Under the pieces are notes generated by a model that worked only from the letters and a program-made list of their open reading frames with translations, did not search any database and was not told the DNA's origin. A stretch of DNA of 39,897 bases, from contig CAYGBW010000096.1 in the NCBI GenBank assembly GCA_964348185.1, positions 1-39,897 on the forward strand. The letters run 5' to 3'. Positions 15,917 through 23,804 of this stretch are shown here, piece after piece. The position numbers and the translations under genes were made by a program. Position 1 is the stretch's first letter. Every line of letters starts with the position of its first letter. This stretch comes from CAYGBW01 sp964348185. Lineage in GTDB: Bacteria > Desulfobacterota > BSN033 > WVXP01.

Positions 15917-17206
15917 ATGAAAACCAAAGGGTCAGAAACTCTTTTTGCGGAGGCTCAGAAATGGATTCCCGGCGGAGTAAACAGCCCCGTGCGAGCCTTC
16001 AGAGCAGTCGGAATTGAACCCCGTTTTATCGACCGTGCCATGGGATCGAGAGTTTTTGACGTTGACGGCAATGAATACATCGACTACGTGGGGTCCTGGG
16101 GTCCCATGATCCTTGGCCATGGCCATCCGGTTGTGGTGAATGCCCTCAAGGAGGCGATCGGCCGAGGACTGAGTTATGGCGCGCCCACGGCCCTTGAGGT
16201 GGAACTGGCCAGGAGAATTGTGGCGGCGGTTCCCTCTATCGAAATGGTCAGGATGGTGAATTCTGGAACTGAGGCCACGATGGCCGCCATTCGCGTCGCT
16301 CGCGGATACACAGGGCGGGACAAGGTGATTAAATTCGAAGGGGGCTACCACGGCCACGGGGACTTCCTCCTGGTGCAAGCGGGATCCGGGGCAACCACAT
16401 TCGGCGTGCCCGACAGCCTCGGGGTTCCAGCAGATTTTGCCAGACACACCCTGACCGCTCGCTATAACGACCTGGATTCGGTGAAAGATCTTGTGGATGC
16501 CTATCCAGAAAAAGTGGCATGCATTATCCTGGAACCAGTGGCCGGAAACATGGGAGTGATCCCCCCCAAAGGGGGTTTTCTTCAGGGCCTCAGAGAGCTC
16601 TGTGACGACGGAGGAATCGTCCTGATATTTGATGAGGTCATGACGGGTTTCCGGGTAGCTTACGGTGGAGCCCAGAGCCTCTACCGTGTGACTCCTGATA
16701 TGACCTGTCTCGGTAAGGTGATTGGGGGCGGTCTTCCGGTTGGTGCCTATGGCGGGAAGAAGGAGATCATGGAGAAGGTCGCGCCCCTTGGGGGTGTCTA
16801 TCAAGCAGGAACCCTGTCCGGGAATCCCCTCGCCGTGACGGCTGGCCTTGAGACCTTAAAGATCCTCGAAAAAGAGGGAACCTTTGAAAGCCTGGACCAA
16901 AAGGCGATCTTTCTGTGCGAAGGGCTTGAAAAGGCGGCAAGGGATTCTGGCGTGCCGGTCGCGTGCAACCGGGCCGGGTCCATGTTCACGATCTTCTTTA
17001 CTGCCTCGAAGGTTGAAGACTATCTCACGGCCAAAACGAGCGATACCGTTACCTTTGCTAGGTTCTTCACTCTGATGCTGGAGCAGGGCATCTACCTGCC
17101 CCCCTCCCAGTTTGAGGCTGTCTTTGTATCCCTCACTCATAGCCAGGAGGACCTGGAAAAAACCGTTGAAGCGGCCCAGATCGCCTTCCGGGAAATCCCT
17201 TCGTGA
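15917..17206 (+). CDS. hemL: Glutamate-1-semialdehyde 2,1-aminomutase HemL
   Basis: HemL isomerises glutamate 1-semialdehyde to 5-aminolevulinate, the C5 route to tetrapyrroles. It is a PLP fold I enzyme. The protein of about 429 residues starts MKTKGSETLFAEAQKWIPGG, then GVNSPVRAF, VGSWGPMILGHGHP, VNSGTEATMAAIRVARG, EGGYHGHGD, IFDEVMTGFRV and the PLP lysine in CLGKVIGGGLPVGAYGG, then AGTLSGNPLA. The ATG at 15917 has GGGAGAGG in front and is chosen over the longer frame from 15884. hemA is not in the window. It ends the housekeeping run; a strong stem-loop follows. Confidence 0.97.
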   Translation: MKTKGSETLFAEAQKWIPGGVNSPVRAFRAVGIEPRFIDRAMGSRVFDVDGNEYIDYVGSWGPMILGHGHPVVVNALKEAIGRGLSYGAPTALEVELARRIVAAVPSIEMVRMVNSGTEATMAAIRVARGYTGRDKVIKFEGGYHGHGDFLLVQAGSGATTFGVPDSLGVPADFARHTLTARYNDLDSVKDLVDAYPEKVACIILEPVAGNMGVIPPKGGFLQGLRELCDDGGIVLIFDEVMTGFRVAYGGAQSLYRVTPDMTCLGKVIGGGLPVGAYGGKKEIMEKVAPLGGVYQAGTLSGNPLAVTAGLETLKILEKEGTFESLDQKAIFLCEGLEKAARDSGVPVACNRAGSMFTIFFTASKVEDYLTAKTSDTVTFARFFTLMLEQGIYLPPSQFEAVFVSLTHSQEDLEKTVEAAQIAFREIPS

Positions 17207-17243
17207 GAAGAGGGAGGGGCAACCACGCCCTGCCCGACTTCTC
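17205..17243 (+). terminator. Stem-loop right after hemL
   Basis: GAGAAG at 17205-17210 pairs with CTTCTC at 17238-17243, with further G/C pairing inside (GGGGC with GCCC around an AACCAC loop). It begins at the hemL stop codon. There is no long T-tract, so it may be an imperfect terminator or an mRNA-stabilising hairpin. Confidence 0.45.
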
Positions 17244-17245
17244 CC

Positions 17246-17275
17246 TTGACACCCAAGAGCCTTCGACCTTATACT
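17246..17275 (+). promoter_or_regulatory. Strong promoter of the kinase-dehydrogenase fusion gene
   Basis: A perfect TTGACA (17246-17251), an 18-bp spacer and TATACT (17270-17275, 5/6 match) lie just after the hemL stem-loop. Transcription should start near 17282, leaving a leader of about 100 nt before the ATG at 17382. The leader is A/T-rich with no riboswitch I recognise. The fusion gene is therefore an independent transcription unit. Confidence 0.7.
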
Positions 17276-17381
17276 AGGCCCATCCAGAAGGGAGTTCTTA
17301 TCTTTTCCTCACTCATGATTCTATCTTGAGTTCTGATGCATTTTAATCATTCATTAAACCTAGACCTAAAACGGAGAAGAC

Positions 17382-20300
17382 ATGGTAGAAACCCATTTTG
17401 AGACAGGACACTCCTCAGAACTGCTCAGCCAGGCCTACGCTCAACATAACCCATTATCAGAGCAGGCCTCTGCCAAAAGTATCTTCAATCATGCTTTAGA
17501 GAGGGTGCTTCCTGAACCCGCCTTAAGACGCTATGTAAGCCTGGATGAGGCAACCAACACCTTAACGGTAGCAGGAAGACAATACAACCTCAATAACTAT
17601 GAGAGGGTATTTCTTGTTGGTGGTGGCAAGGCAGCCAGACGCACTGGCGCAGAATTAGTGGACATCTTGGGTGACCGGATTACTGCCGGCATCTTGAATG
17701 TCTATCAAGAGCAGGCCAAGGAACCGATTTCAGATCGCATTAAGCTTTTTGCTGCTCATCATCCTACGCCTAACGAAGAGGGAGTAAAAGGGGCAAGGCA
17801 AATGCTAGAGCTCCTAAAGAGCGCAGACGAAAAGACCTTAGTCATTGCCCTAATCTCAGGTGGCGGCTCTTCCTTGATGGCCCTGCCTGTGGAGGGGATC
17901 AGTTTAGAGGATTATAAGGATATCAGCGAGCGATTGCTCACGGTCTCTGCCACCATTGATGAAATCAATGCAGTGCGAAAACATCTCGATCCGTTAAAAG
18001 GCGGCGGGATGCGTAAATCTGCTGAACGTGCGGGTGGATTTATCTCTTTGGTTCTGTCAGATGTCCCCGTGACGAAGACTGGCGTTGTCGATGATACCTC
18101 GGTCATCGCCTCAGGTCCTACCGTCGGTGACGATTCTACCTTTGAGCTGGCTAAGAAAGTCCTTACTGATCACAACATCTGGGATAAGGCCACACCCGCT
18201 GTTAGAAAGTATATTCAGGACAACGTAGGCAAAGAAGGTAATGAGACCCTATCTAAAGATTCCTCTCTCTTTGCCGAAGATAAAAGCCAATACGTCATTG
18301 TTGCCAACAATGACCAGGCCATGGAGGCAGCGAAAGAGAGAGCAGAACAACTCGGCTACACGGTACACCTAATTGGCTGTGGAACCGATACAACGGAAGA
18401 TAAGATCAAAGGAGAAGTAACCCAGGAAATAGAAAATATCTGGAAGACAATTACGCCTTATCTAATTGATAATGACAATGTGACCTTTGCTAGCTTCTCC
18501 ACCGATGGCGTAGACGGCCACTCTGAACTTGCGGGAGCAATTGCTGATCAGAATACCCTGGAGTTAGCCAAAACTAGAGGTCTCGATTATCAGAAATATC
18601 TGGCCAATTATGACTCAGCCACCTTCTTCACAAAGCTTGGCTTAGAGATTAAAACCGGTCCTACGGGGACTAATGTTGCCGATATAAGTCTGGTCCTCAT
18701 CACCAATCCCAACAATCCCTATCGAAAGACGGCCCTAATCTTTGGAGGCGAGGCAACAGTAAAGGTTGACCTGCCTAAAAGCCGAAAGCCGGGCTTTGGC
18801 GGAAGAAACACGCATCTTGTCCTCTTTGCCGCCGAGAAGCTAGCTCAACGAAATCCTACCCATGGCTGTCTGGACAAAGAGGCCATCCGAGAAGGCCTAA
18901 CTGAGGCAGGTATCCCTGAATCCTGGATTGATATCAGTGAGGTCGGTTGCTTGGGTTATGCAACAGATGTCGGCCCTATCAGCCTTACACCCAAGGCGAT
19001 AGTCGGTGTGCGTCGTCATTCTGATGTCGTGAATGCCGTTGGATTTGCCTATGCGCACAGTATCCCCATAACTGCCAGAGGTGCAGGAAGCGGTTTACCC
19101 GGTCAGTCCGTTGGCTCTGGCATTATCCTGGATATGCGCTCCCTGGATGAGATGCAGGTCGTCGAAGATCATCCGGAGGGAGGAAAGACAATCCTTGCCC
19201 AATCTGGAGTAATCTGTACCCGATTAAACAACTTCCTGAAAGGATATGGTGTGTTCCTAGCCTCTTATCCTGCCTCCACGGATATGGCTACCCTTGGCGG
19301 TATGATTGCAAACAACGCCTCAGGTGCAAACTCCTGCAAGTTAGGTACTACCCAGCATCAAGTTCTGGATTTGCACGTTGTCCTGGCTGATGGGACCAGC
19401 ATGTGGACCTCAGAGATCGAATCTGACAATCAACCGTGGAAGAGGATACGAGAGCTCATCCAGCAAAAAAAAGATGCGATCGAAAAAGACTTCCCGAGAG
19501 TGCCCAAGAATTCCTCAGGGTACAATGTTTTAGATATCTTAAGGCAGGTTGAGAAAGGTGTACCTATTGATTGGACCCGACTCTTCGCCCATTCTGAGGG
19601 CACTTTGGGTATTGTCACTGAGGCCAAAATAAGGGCAGTGCCTCTGGCCACACGGAAGGCGACCTGCATCGTCTACTTCACCGATCTAAAAGAGGCCTGT
19701 GGCGCGATACCTAAGATCTATGATCTGGCTCCATCTTGTTTTGATACGGCGGTAACCACCAATCTTGAACTCATCCGAAAGACCTATCCACAACTGGGTA
19801 TACGGGACGATGCCAAGCTAATGTACATCATTGAGTTTGATGATGTAGAGGTAAAACCAGACCCCCATGACCCAGCCAGAAGAATCGGCCAGGTCAGCGT
19901 CATGGATGAAAAAACTGCCACCAAACTAATCCAAAACCAGGTCGAGGCCTTAAGAAAGCTATTGAAAGAAGACTATCCTGAATCGGCGATTGGTTTTGAA
20001 GTGGCCACAGACCCGGCAAAACAAGATGCCCTCTGGCTGGGAAGGAGAAGCGCCCTACAGGTCCTTTACGCCTATGACCCGGGCAAAAGACCTCTTACCA
20101 TGATTGAGTGTGTGGTCTTACCCAGGGATGAGAAAAAGCTCCTGGAATTTATCAGTTATATGGAAAAGGTGTTTGAAGAAGAGCAGGTTGTGGCGGGTAC
20201 CCATGGACATGCAGGAGACTGTAACTTCCATCTCTACCTCCTCCTCAACCTAAGCCAACAGCAAGACAGACGAAGACTGATTAATGTGATGACCAAGATT

Positions 20301-21869
20301 ACACAAAAGGTAGCCGAACTTGGCGGCAGTATGAGCGGTGAACATGCTGATGGAAGGACCAGAGGTAAAATATTACCTCATGTGTTTGGCCTGGATCTAT
20401 TTGATCTATTCGTTGAAATAAAAGACCTTATGGATACAAGATCTATCTTACATCCTGGGGTGAAAATTATTAAAGATGCTCGTGACAAAGACCTTTACCA
20501 GGCGATAGAAGAGCTAGTCGGGATAGAGGATAGAGCAAGCCAGCTGAATCTCGGCCGCTTCCAAGACTTTTCGCATCTATTTACGGGTGTCTGTTCCGTG
20601 TGTTCTCAATGCGCGGATACCTGTCCAATATTCCGAAAACTGCCCGATCAATTCAGCGCCCGCTCCCAGGCTGCGCCGACGTTCAAGCGTGCCCTAGCCA
20701 TGGCCCTCGAAGTGGATAGAGATCTAGAAACTATTAAAGATGACCCCCTGTTTAAGCAGATATACGAGCTCTGTCTACTCTGCGGCCAATGCACCTTTAT
20801 ATGTCCCACCAATGCTAGTATGCGGGATATGGTAATCAAGATAAGAGAGGACCAGCGGAGCAGGGCCATAGCCCCGGCAATCTCCCATATTCGGTCTCAT
20901 CCGACACTATATAAATTATCGATTAATCTACTGGGTCTAACTCAAGGTATCTGGCGTAATCGATTGAGCCGCAGGATTATCTCTAGCCTACCTCAGGGAT
21001 TCCTTCCCACCCGCATTCCCTATCAGCGCTACTTGCCAACGTTCTCTAAGTCTAGGTTAGAAGACAGGTACCCAGAACTGGCCAATGTCTCAGCTTCTCA
21101 GGCAGATATTGCCTACTTCCATGGCTGTAGCTCGGATCTTTTCGCAGAACCCATTGGGGATAGCTTCATCAATATCGCCAGGCATAATAACTGGAAGGTG
21201 TCTTTACCGACTCAGCGCTGTTGTGGTGAGCCCTTTGCTGCTCACGGTAATGTTGAAGAATACCGCAGGCTTGCCAGATGTAATATTGACCATTTCCTGG
21301 ATTACCAATACATCATTGCACACTGTCCATCCTGTATTTTGGGCTTTAAGGAATATGCGAGAGACTTTGGCCGAATTGGAGACAAAGCCTATGAGAAAAA
21401 GGCGGAGGCCCTGATTGAGAAATTCTTTGAACCCGCCCAGTTCATCATGGAAGTGATTGGGCCTGACAATCTGAAACCGCCCACCGGTGAGCTTAAACAA
21501 AAGGTAACTGTGCATTTGTCTTGCCACGAAAAGCTAGGCCAGAAGATGACGGGTACGGCTAACTACACCCGAGACCTGCTTAGTCTCATACCCGGACTAG
21601 ACACAGTGGAAATGCAGGGAGCTGATGAGTGCTGTGGCCTGGCAGGCCCTTGGGGTCTTGGCCGCCATTATGATTTCGCCGCAAAGCTGCGGCAGGATAA
21701 GATTAGTCACATCATAGACTCTAAAGCAGACATTGTTGTGAGCTGGTGCTTGGGCTGTATGCTGCAAATGAGAGACGGCCTTATTCAGGGAGAAAGCAAT
21801 ATTCAGACAAGACACCCCCTGGAACTGTTGAGCCAGGCCTACGATCAATATACCCCATTGTCAGCGTAG
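17382..21869 (+). CDS. Glycerate 2-kinase / FAD-linked D-2-hydroxyacid dehydrogenase / Fe-S (CCG) fusion
   Basis: A 1495-residue three-part enzyme. Residues about 28-490 are a type-2 glycerate kinase (DUF4147/MOFRL): GGGKAA at 80-85, ISGGGSS at 158-164, RKHLDPLKGGG at 199-209, IASGPT at 242-247. The MOFRL motifs appear in shifted order: TDGVDG 374-379 and GPTGTNV 426-432 come before LIFGGE 452-457 and GGRN 473-476. Residues about 500-1035 are a GlcD/Dld-type FAD domain (ARGAGSGLPGQ 565-575, HGHAGDCNFH 941-950, SGEHADG 985-991). Residues 1060-1475 are GlpC/LldE-like: two 4Fe-4S motifs (Cys 1071/1074/1077/1081 and 1131/1134/1137/1141), then two CCG domains (RCCGEP at 1279, ECCGLAG at 1416). It would oxidise a D-2-hydroxyacid (glycolate, D-lactate or D-glycerate) to a quinone-type acceptor and phosphorylate glycerate. 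The gene is more A+T-rich than its neighbours, has its own promoter, and is bounded by direct repeats. Substrates are inferred. Confidence 0.9.
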   Translation: MVETHFETGHSSELLSQAYAQHNPLSEQASAKSIFNHALERVLPEPALRRYVSLDEATNTLTVAGRQYNLNNYERVFLVGGGKAARRTGAELVDILGDRITAGILNVYQEQAKEPISDRIKLFAAHHPTPNEEGVKGARQMLELLKSADEKTLVIALISGGGSSLMALPVEGISLEDYKDISERLLTVSATIDEINAVRKHLDPLKGGGMRKSAERAGGFISLVLSDVPVTKTGVVDDTSVIASGPTVGDDSTFELAKKVLTDHNIWDKATPAVRKYIQDNVGKEGNETLSKDSSLFAEDKSQYVIVANNDQAMEAAKERAEQLGYTVHLIGCGTDTTEDKIKGEVTQEIENIWKTITPYLIDNDNVTFASFSTDGVDGHSELAGAIADQNTLELAKTRGLDYQKYLANYDSATFFTKLGLEIKTGPTGTNVADISLVLITNPNNPYRKTALIFGGEATVKVDLPKSRKPGFGGRNTHLVLFAAEKLAQRNPTHGCLDKEAIREGLTEAGIPESWIDISEVGCLGYATDVGPISLTPKAIVGVRRHSDVVNAVGFAYAHSIPITARGAGSGLPGQSVGSGIILDMRSLDEMQVVEDHPEGGKTILAQSGVICTRLNNFLKGYGVFLASYPASTDMATLGGMIANNASGANSCKLGTTQHQVLDLHVVLADGTSMWTSEIESDNQPWKRIRELIQQKKDAIEKDFPRVPKNSSGYNVLDILRQVEKGVPIDWTRLFAHSEGTLGIVTEAKIRAVPLATRKATCIVYFTDLKEACGAIPKIYDLAPSCFDTAVTTNLELIRKTYPQLGIRDDAKLMYIIEFDDVEVKPDPHDPARRIGQVSVMDEKTATKLIQNQVEALRKLLKEDYPESAIGFEVATDPAKQDALWLGRRSALQVLYAYDPGKRPLTMIECVVLPRDEKKLLEFISYMEKVFEEEQVVAGTHGHAGDCNFHLYLLLNLSQQQDRRRLINVMTKITQKVAELGGSMSGEHADGRTRGKILPHVFGLDLFDLFVEIKDLMDTRSILHPGVKIIKDARDKDLYQAIEELVGIEDRASQLNLGRFQDFSHLFTGVCSVCSQCADTCPIFRKLPDQFSARSQAAPTFKRALAMALEVDRDLETIKDDPLFKQIYELCLLCGQCTFICPTNASMRDMVIKIREDQRSRAIAPAISHIRSHPTLYKLSINLLGLTQGIWRNRLSRRIISSLPQGFLPTRIPYQRYLPTFSKSRLEDRYPELANVSASQADIAYFHGCSSDLFAEPIGDSFINIARHNNWKVSLPTQRCCGEPFAAHGNVEEYRRLARCNIDHFLDYQYIIAHCPSCILGFKEYARDFGRIGDKAYEKKAEALIEKFFEPAQFIMEVIGPDNLKPPTGELKQKVTVHLSCHEKLGQKMTGTANYTRDLLSLIPGLDTVEMQGADECCGLAGPWGLGRHYDFAAKLRQDKISHIIDSKADIVVSWCLGCMLQMRDGLIQGESNIQTRHPLELLSQAYDQYTPLSA
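17401..17490 (+). repeat. 90-bp direct repeat, left copy
   Basis: This segment, inside the start of the fusion gene, encodes SSELLSQAYAQ, then NPLSEQASAKSIFN. It aligns without gaps to 21805-21894, with 18 mismatches in 90 by my count (about 80 percent identity). The offset of 4404 bp is a multiple of three. Confidence 0.85.
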
Positions 21870-21894
21870 GCCTCTGCCCGAAGGGTCTTTAATC
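21805..21894 (+). repeat. 90-bp direct repeat, right copy, spanning the stop codon
   Basis: This is the right copy of the repeat at 17401-17490. It encodes the C-terminal HPLELLSQAYDQ and PLSA, and continues past the stop. The stop TAG lies at the position of CAG (Gln28) in the left copy, and the codons after it read as ASARRVFN, matching ASAKSIFN at the kinase start. So the 3' end of this gene is joined to a remnant of another kinase start. Confidence 0.85.
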
Positions 21895-21966
21895 CGGGGT
21901 GTTTCGTTCTGCTTCTATTCCCCATTTCCCGGCGGGGGGTGCCCTGAGGGTCCAGCAACCTCTCCT
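21870..21966. terminator. Convergent spacer with possible stem-loop
   Basis: The spacer between the fusion gene and the M20 gene holds the end of the direct repeat and G/C-rich inverted segments. These are CCCGGCGGGG, and GGGTCC near 21949 pairing with GGACCC near 21971. No T-tract is evident, so a terminator role is uncertain. Confidence 0.25.
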
Positions 21967-23406
21967 CTAGGGACCCGTGGGAAGATGGTTTCCGGGCTCG
22001 AACGAATTCGTCCTATCGGCCATGACATAAAGGAAGGTCACAACGAATTTCTCGAAGTCTCGAAGGCCCTTTACCGTCATATATTCGTTGGCGACATGTT
22101 GTCTCCCACCATGACCGAGACCACCAGAAACCACGGGAAGACCCAATATTCTTGAAAAAACGAAATAAGGGGCTGCCCAAGTGGCGATCGGCCATACCTC
22201 AGGCTCGATGCCATGAGAACGGTAGGCTCTCAGCATTTCCTGGACAATAGGTTCTCTAAAGTCCGTCTTAGACCAGGTATAGTGATCTCTGACTTTTACT
22301 TCGATATCATCAAAGCCCTGGTGGAGAAGGTATCTTTTCAGCTTTTCTACGGCTTCTTCGGGTTCCATTTTTGGACCAAACCGGATGTCGATCTTAGCCG
22401 TTGCCTTTCTTGGAAGAATGGTCTTGCTGCCGCCACCATCATAACCAGCCTGGAATCCATCGACATTGATGATCGGTGAATAGAGCCCCTTCTTCAGAAG
22501 AGAGAGGCCGTGTCGATTGTACTTGAAACAGAGGCTTTTCATCTCCTTGAGAAATGCTTTCTCGTCAAAGGTTCGTTCCAGCTTTTTCAACAGCCTCACG
22601 TCCTGCCTCCCTGGCGAAATGACATGATCATAGAATCCCGGGATCGTGATGTTCTCCCTCTTGTCCGTCAGAGAGCTCAGGGCATGGATCAATCGCCACA
22701 CCGGAGAAGAAATCCACGCGCTCACCGATCCGTGGAGGGAGGTGTCCGTTGGACCGCCCTTGCGGCCGCCCCGGCAAATGAGATCGAGATACACGATCCC
22801 CTTGAGTCCCAGATGCATTGCAACCTTTCCCCTCGTATCCTGAGAAAAATCAAAATCCACGACTCCATCTCCCTTTAGCTCTTCTTGATGGGCGCGGATA
22901 AATGCTTCGAAATTTGGGCTTCCGATTTCTTCCTCTCCTTCGATGGTGAAGATGAGATTGAGAGGAATTTGGTCCTTCTGTTTGATTGTCCTAAGGGCAT
23001 TGAACAGGCCGCAGAGAGCTCCTTTGGAATTCACGGCTCCCCTGGCAACCACACACTCTCCGAGTCCGGAAAGGTTATGGATTTCCGCGGCGAAGGGCGG
23101 GCTGATCCAGTTTTGCTCCTCGGCCGGCTGAACATCATACATGCCGTAAATAATCAGGGTTCTCGGACTCCCCCCATCCATCCGACCAAAGACGATCGGA
23201 AACGACGGATTTCCCCAGAAGGAGACGTCTCCGCCAAGGTCCTCGATGAAGGTCTTGACCCATTCGGCAGTCTGACGGATGCCATCCCCGGTGTCAGAAA
23301 TGCTTTTCTGTCTGAGAAAGTCCCTGCATGTTTCCAGATGATCGGGGAACACGTGGTCAATGTGCTGATGAATTGCCTTGACAGCCTTCCGATGCGCTGC
23401 CTTCAT
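21967..23406 (-). CDS. M20-family peptidase homologue with altered metal site
   Basis: The 479-residue protein has the fold and length of M20 dipeptidases (CNDP/DapE/ArgE group). It shows IIYGMYDVQP (88-94), ARGAVNSKGALCG (121-133), TIEGEEEIGS (154-163), FSQDTRG (188-193), the lid dimerisation domain with GLKGIVYLDL, and QHVANEY near residue 437. In active members the first motif is GHxD and the second has Asp (RGxxDxKG). Here the His is Met89 and the bridging Asp is Asn126, so two of five metal ligands are missing, while the catalytic Glu pair, Asp190 and His437 remain. It may bind one metal, have a changed reaction, or only bind a peptide. It starts with a good AAGGAG site and is the last gene of the aminomutase/ATP-grasp cluster, 34 bp after the interrupted small gene. 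Confidence 0.85.
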   Translation of the reverse strand: MKAAHRKAVKAIHQHIDHVFPDHLETCRDFLRQKSISDTGDGIRQTAEWVKTFIEDLGGDVSFWGNPSFPIVFGRMDGGSPRTLIIYGMYDVQPAEEQNWISPPFAAEIHNLSGLGECVVARGAVNSKGALCGLFNALRTIKQKDQIPLNLIFTIEGEEEIGSPNFEAFIRAHQEELKGDGVVDFDFSQDTRGKVAMHLGLKGIVYLDLICRGGRKGGPTDTSLHGSVSAWISSPVWRLIHALSSLTDKRENITIPGFYDHVISPGRQDVRLLKKLERTFDEKAFLKEMKSLCFKYNRHGLSLLKKGLYSPIINVDGFQAGYDGGGSKTILPRKATAKIDIRFGPKMEPEEAVEKLKRYLLHQGFDDIEVKVRDHYTWSKTDFREPIVQEMLRAYRSHGIEPEVWPIATWAAPYFVFSRILGLPVVSGGLGHGGRQHVANEYMTVKGLRDFEKFVVTFLYVMADRTNSFEPGNHLPTGP

Positions 23407-23440
23407 TTCGATCTCCTTGTCTTTTGATCCATACGATTGG

Positions 23441-23794
23441 TCAGCGAATACTCAAGGAAAGCACCGTAGAAGAAGAAACCGGCGTGACGCTGAGGCTACG
23501 GGCTCTCAGTCTAATCCACTGGACGTTCCTCCGGGGGGCAAGTCCCTTGCAGAATTTGCGAAAATCCTCTTCTGTCCTCCCATGGACCGTAAAATCATAG
23601 ACGACACGATCGGATGCAACGGGCTCGCGGAATCCGATGCTTATGAGACAGAGGCCTTACCCTTGGATTGTCGCTTTCAGATCTTGCAGAGAGGTACCCG
23701 ACCTCTGGATGGAGCGTTCGATATTCTTGCAAATGTCTTTCTTTGTCCGTGGAGCCAGGTATCTCAGATCTCTCAGACCAACCGAGAAATCCAT
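23441..23794 (-). pseudogene. Small gene of 117 codons interrupted by an in-frame TAA
   Basis: An ATG at 23794 opens a 45-codon frame (MDFSVGLRDLRYLAP...) that ends at TAA (23657-23659). The same frame is then open for 71 more codons to TGA at 23441-23443, with protein-like sequence (IGFREPVASDRVVYDFTVHG, then EEDFRKFCKGLAP). The second part has no ATG, GTG or TTG start near its beginning. Read through, it would be one protein of about 117 residues. It fits the gap between the GNAT gene (10 bp) and the M20 gene (34 bp) in an otherwise tight operon. I therefore read it as a real operon gene with a nonsense mutation, or a sequencing error or recoded stop. Family not recognised. The first 45 codons alone could still be a real small protein. 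Confidence 0.55.
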
Positions 23795-23804
23795 GTCTTC
23801 TGTC

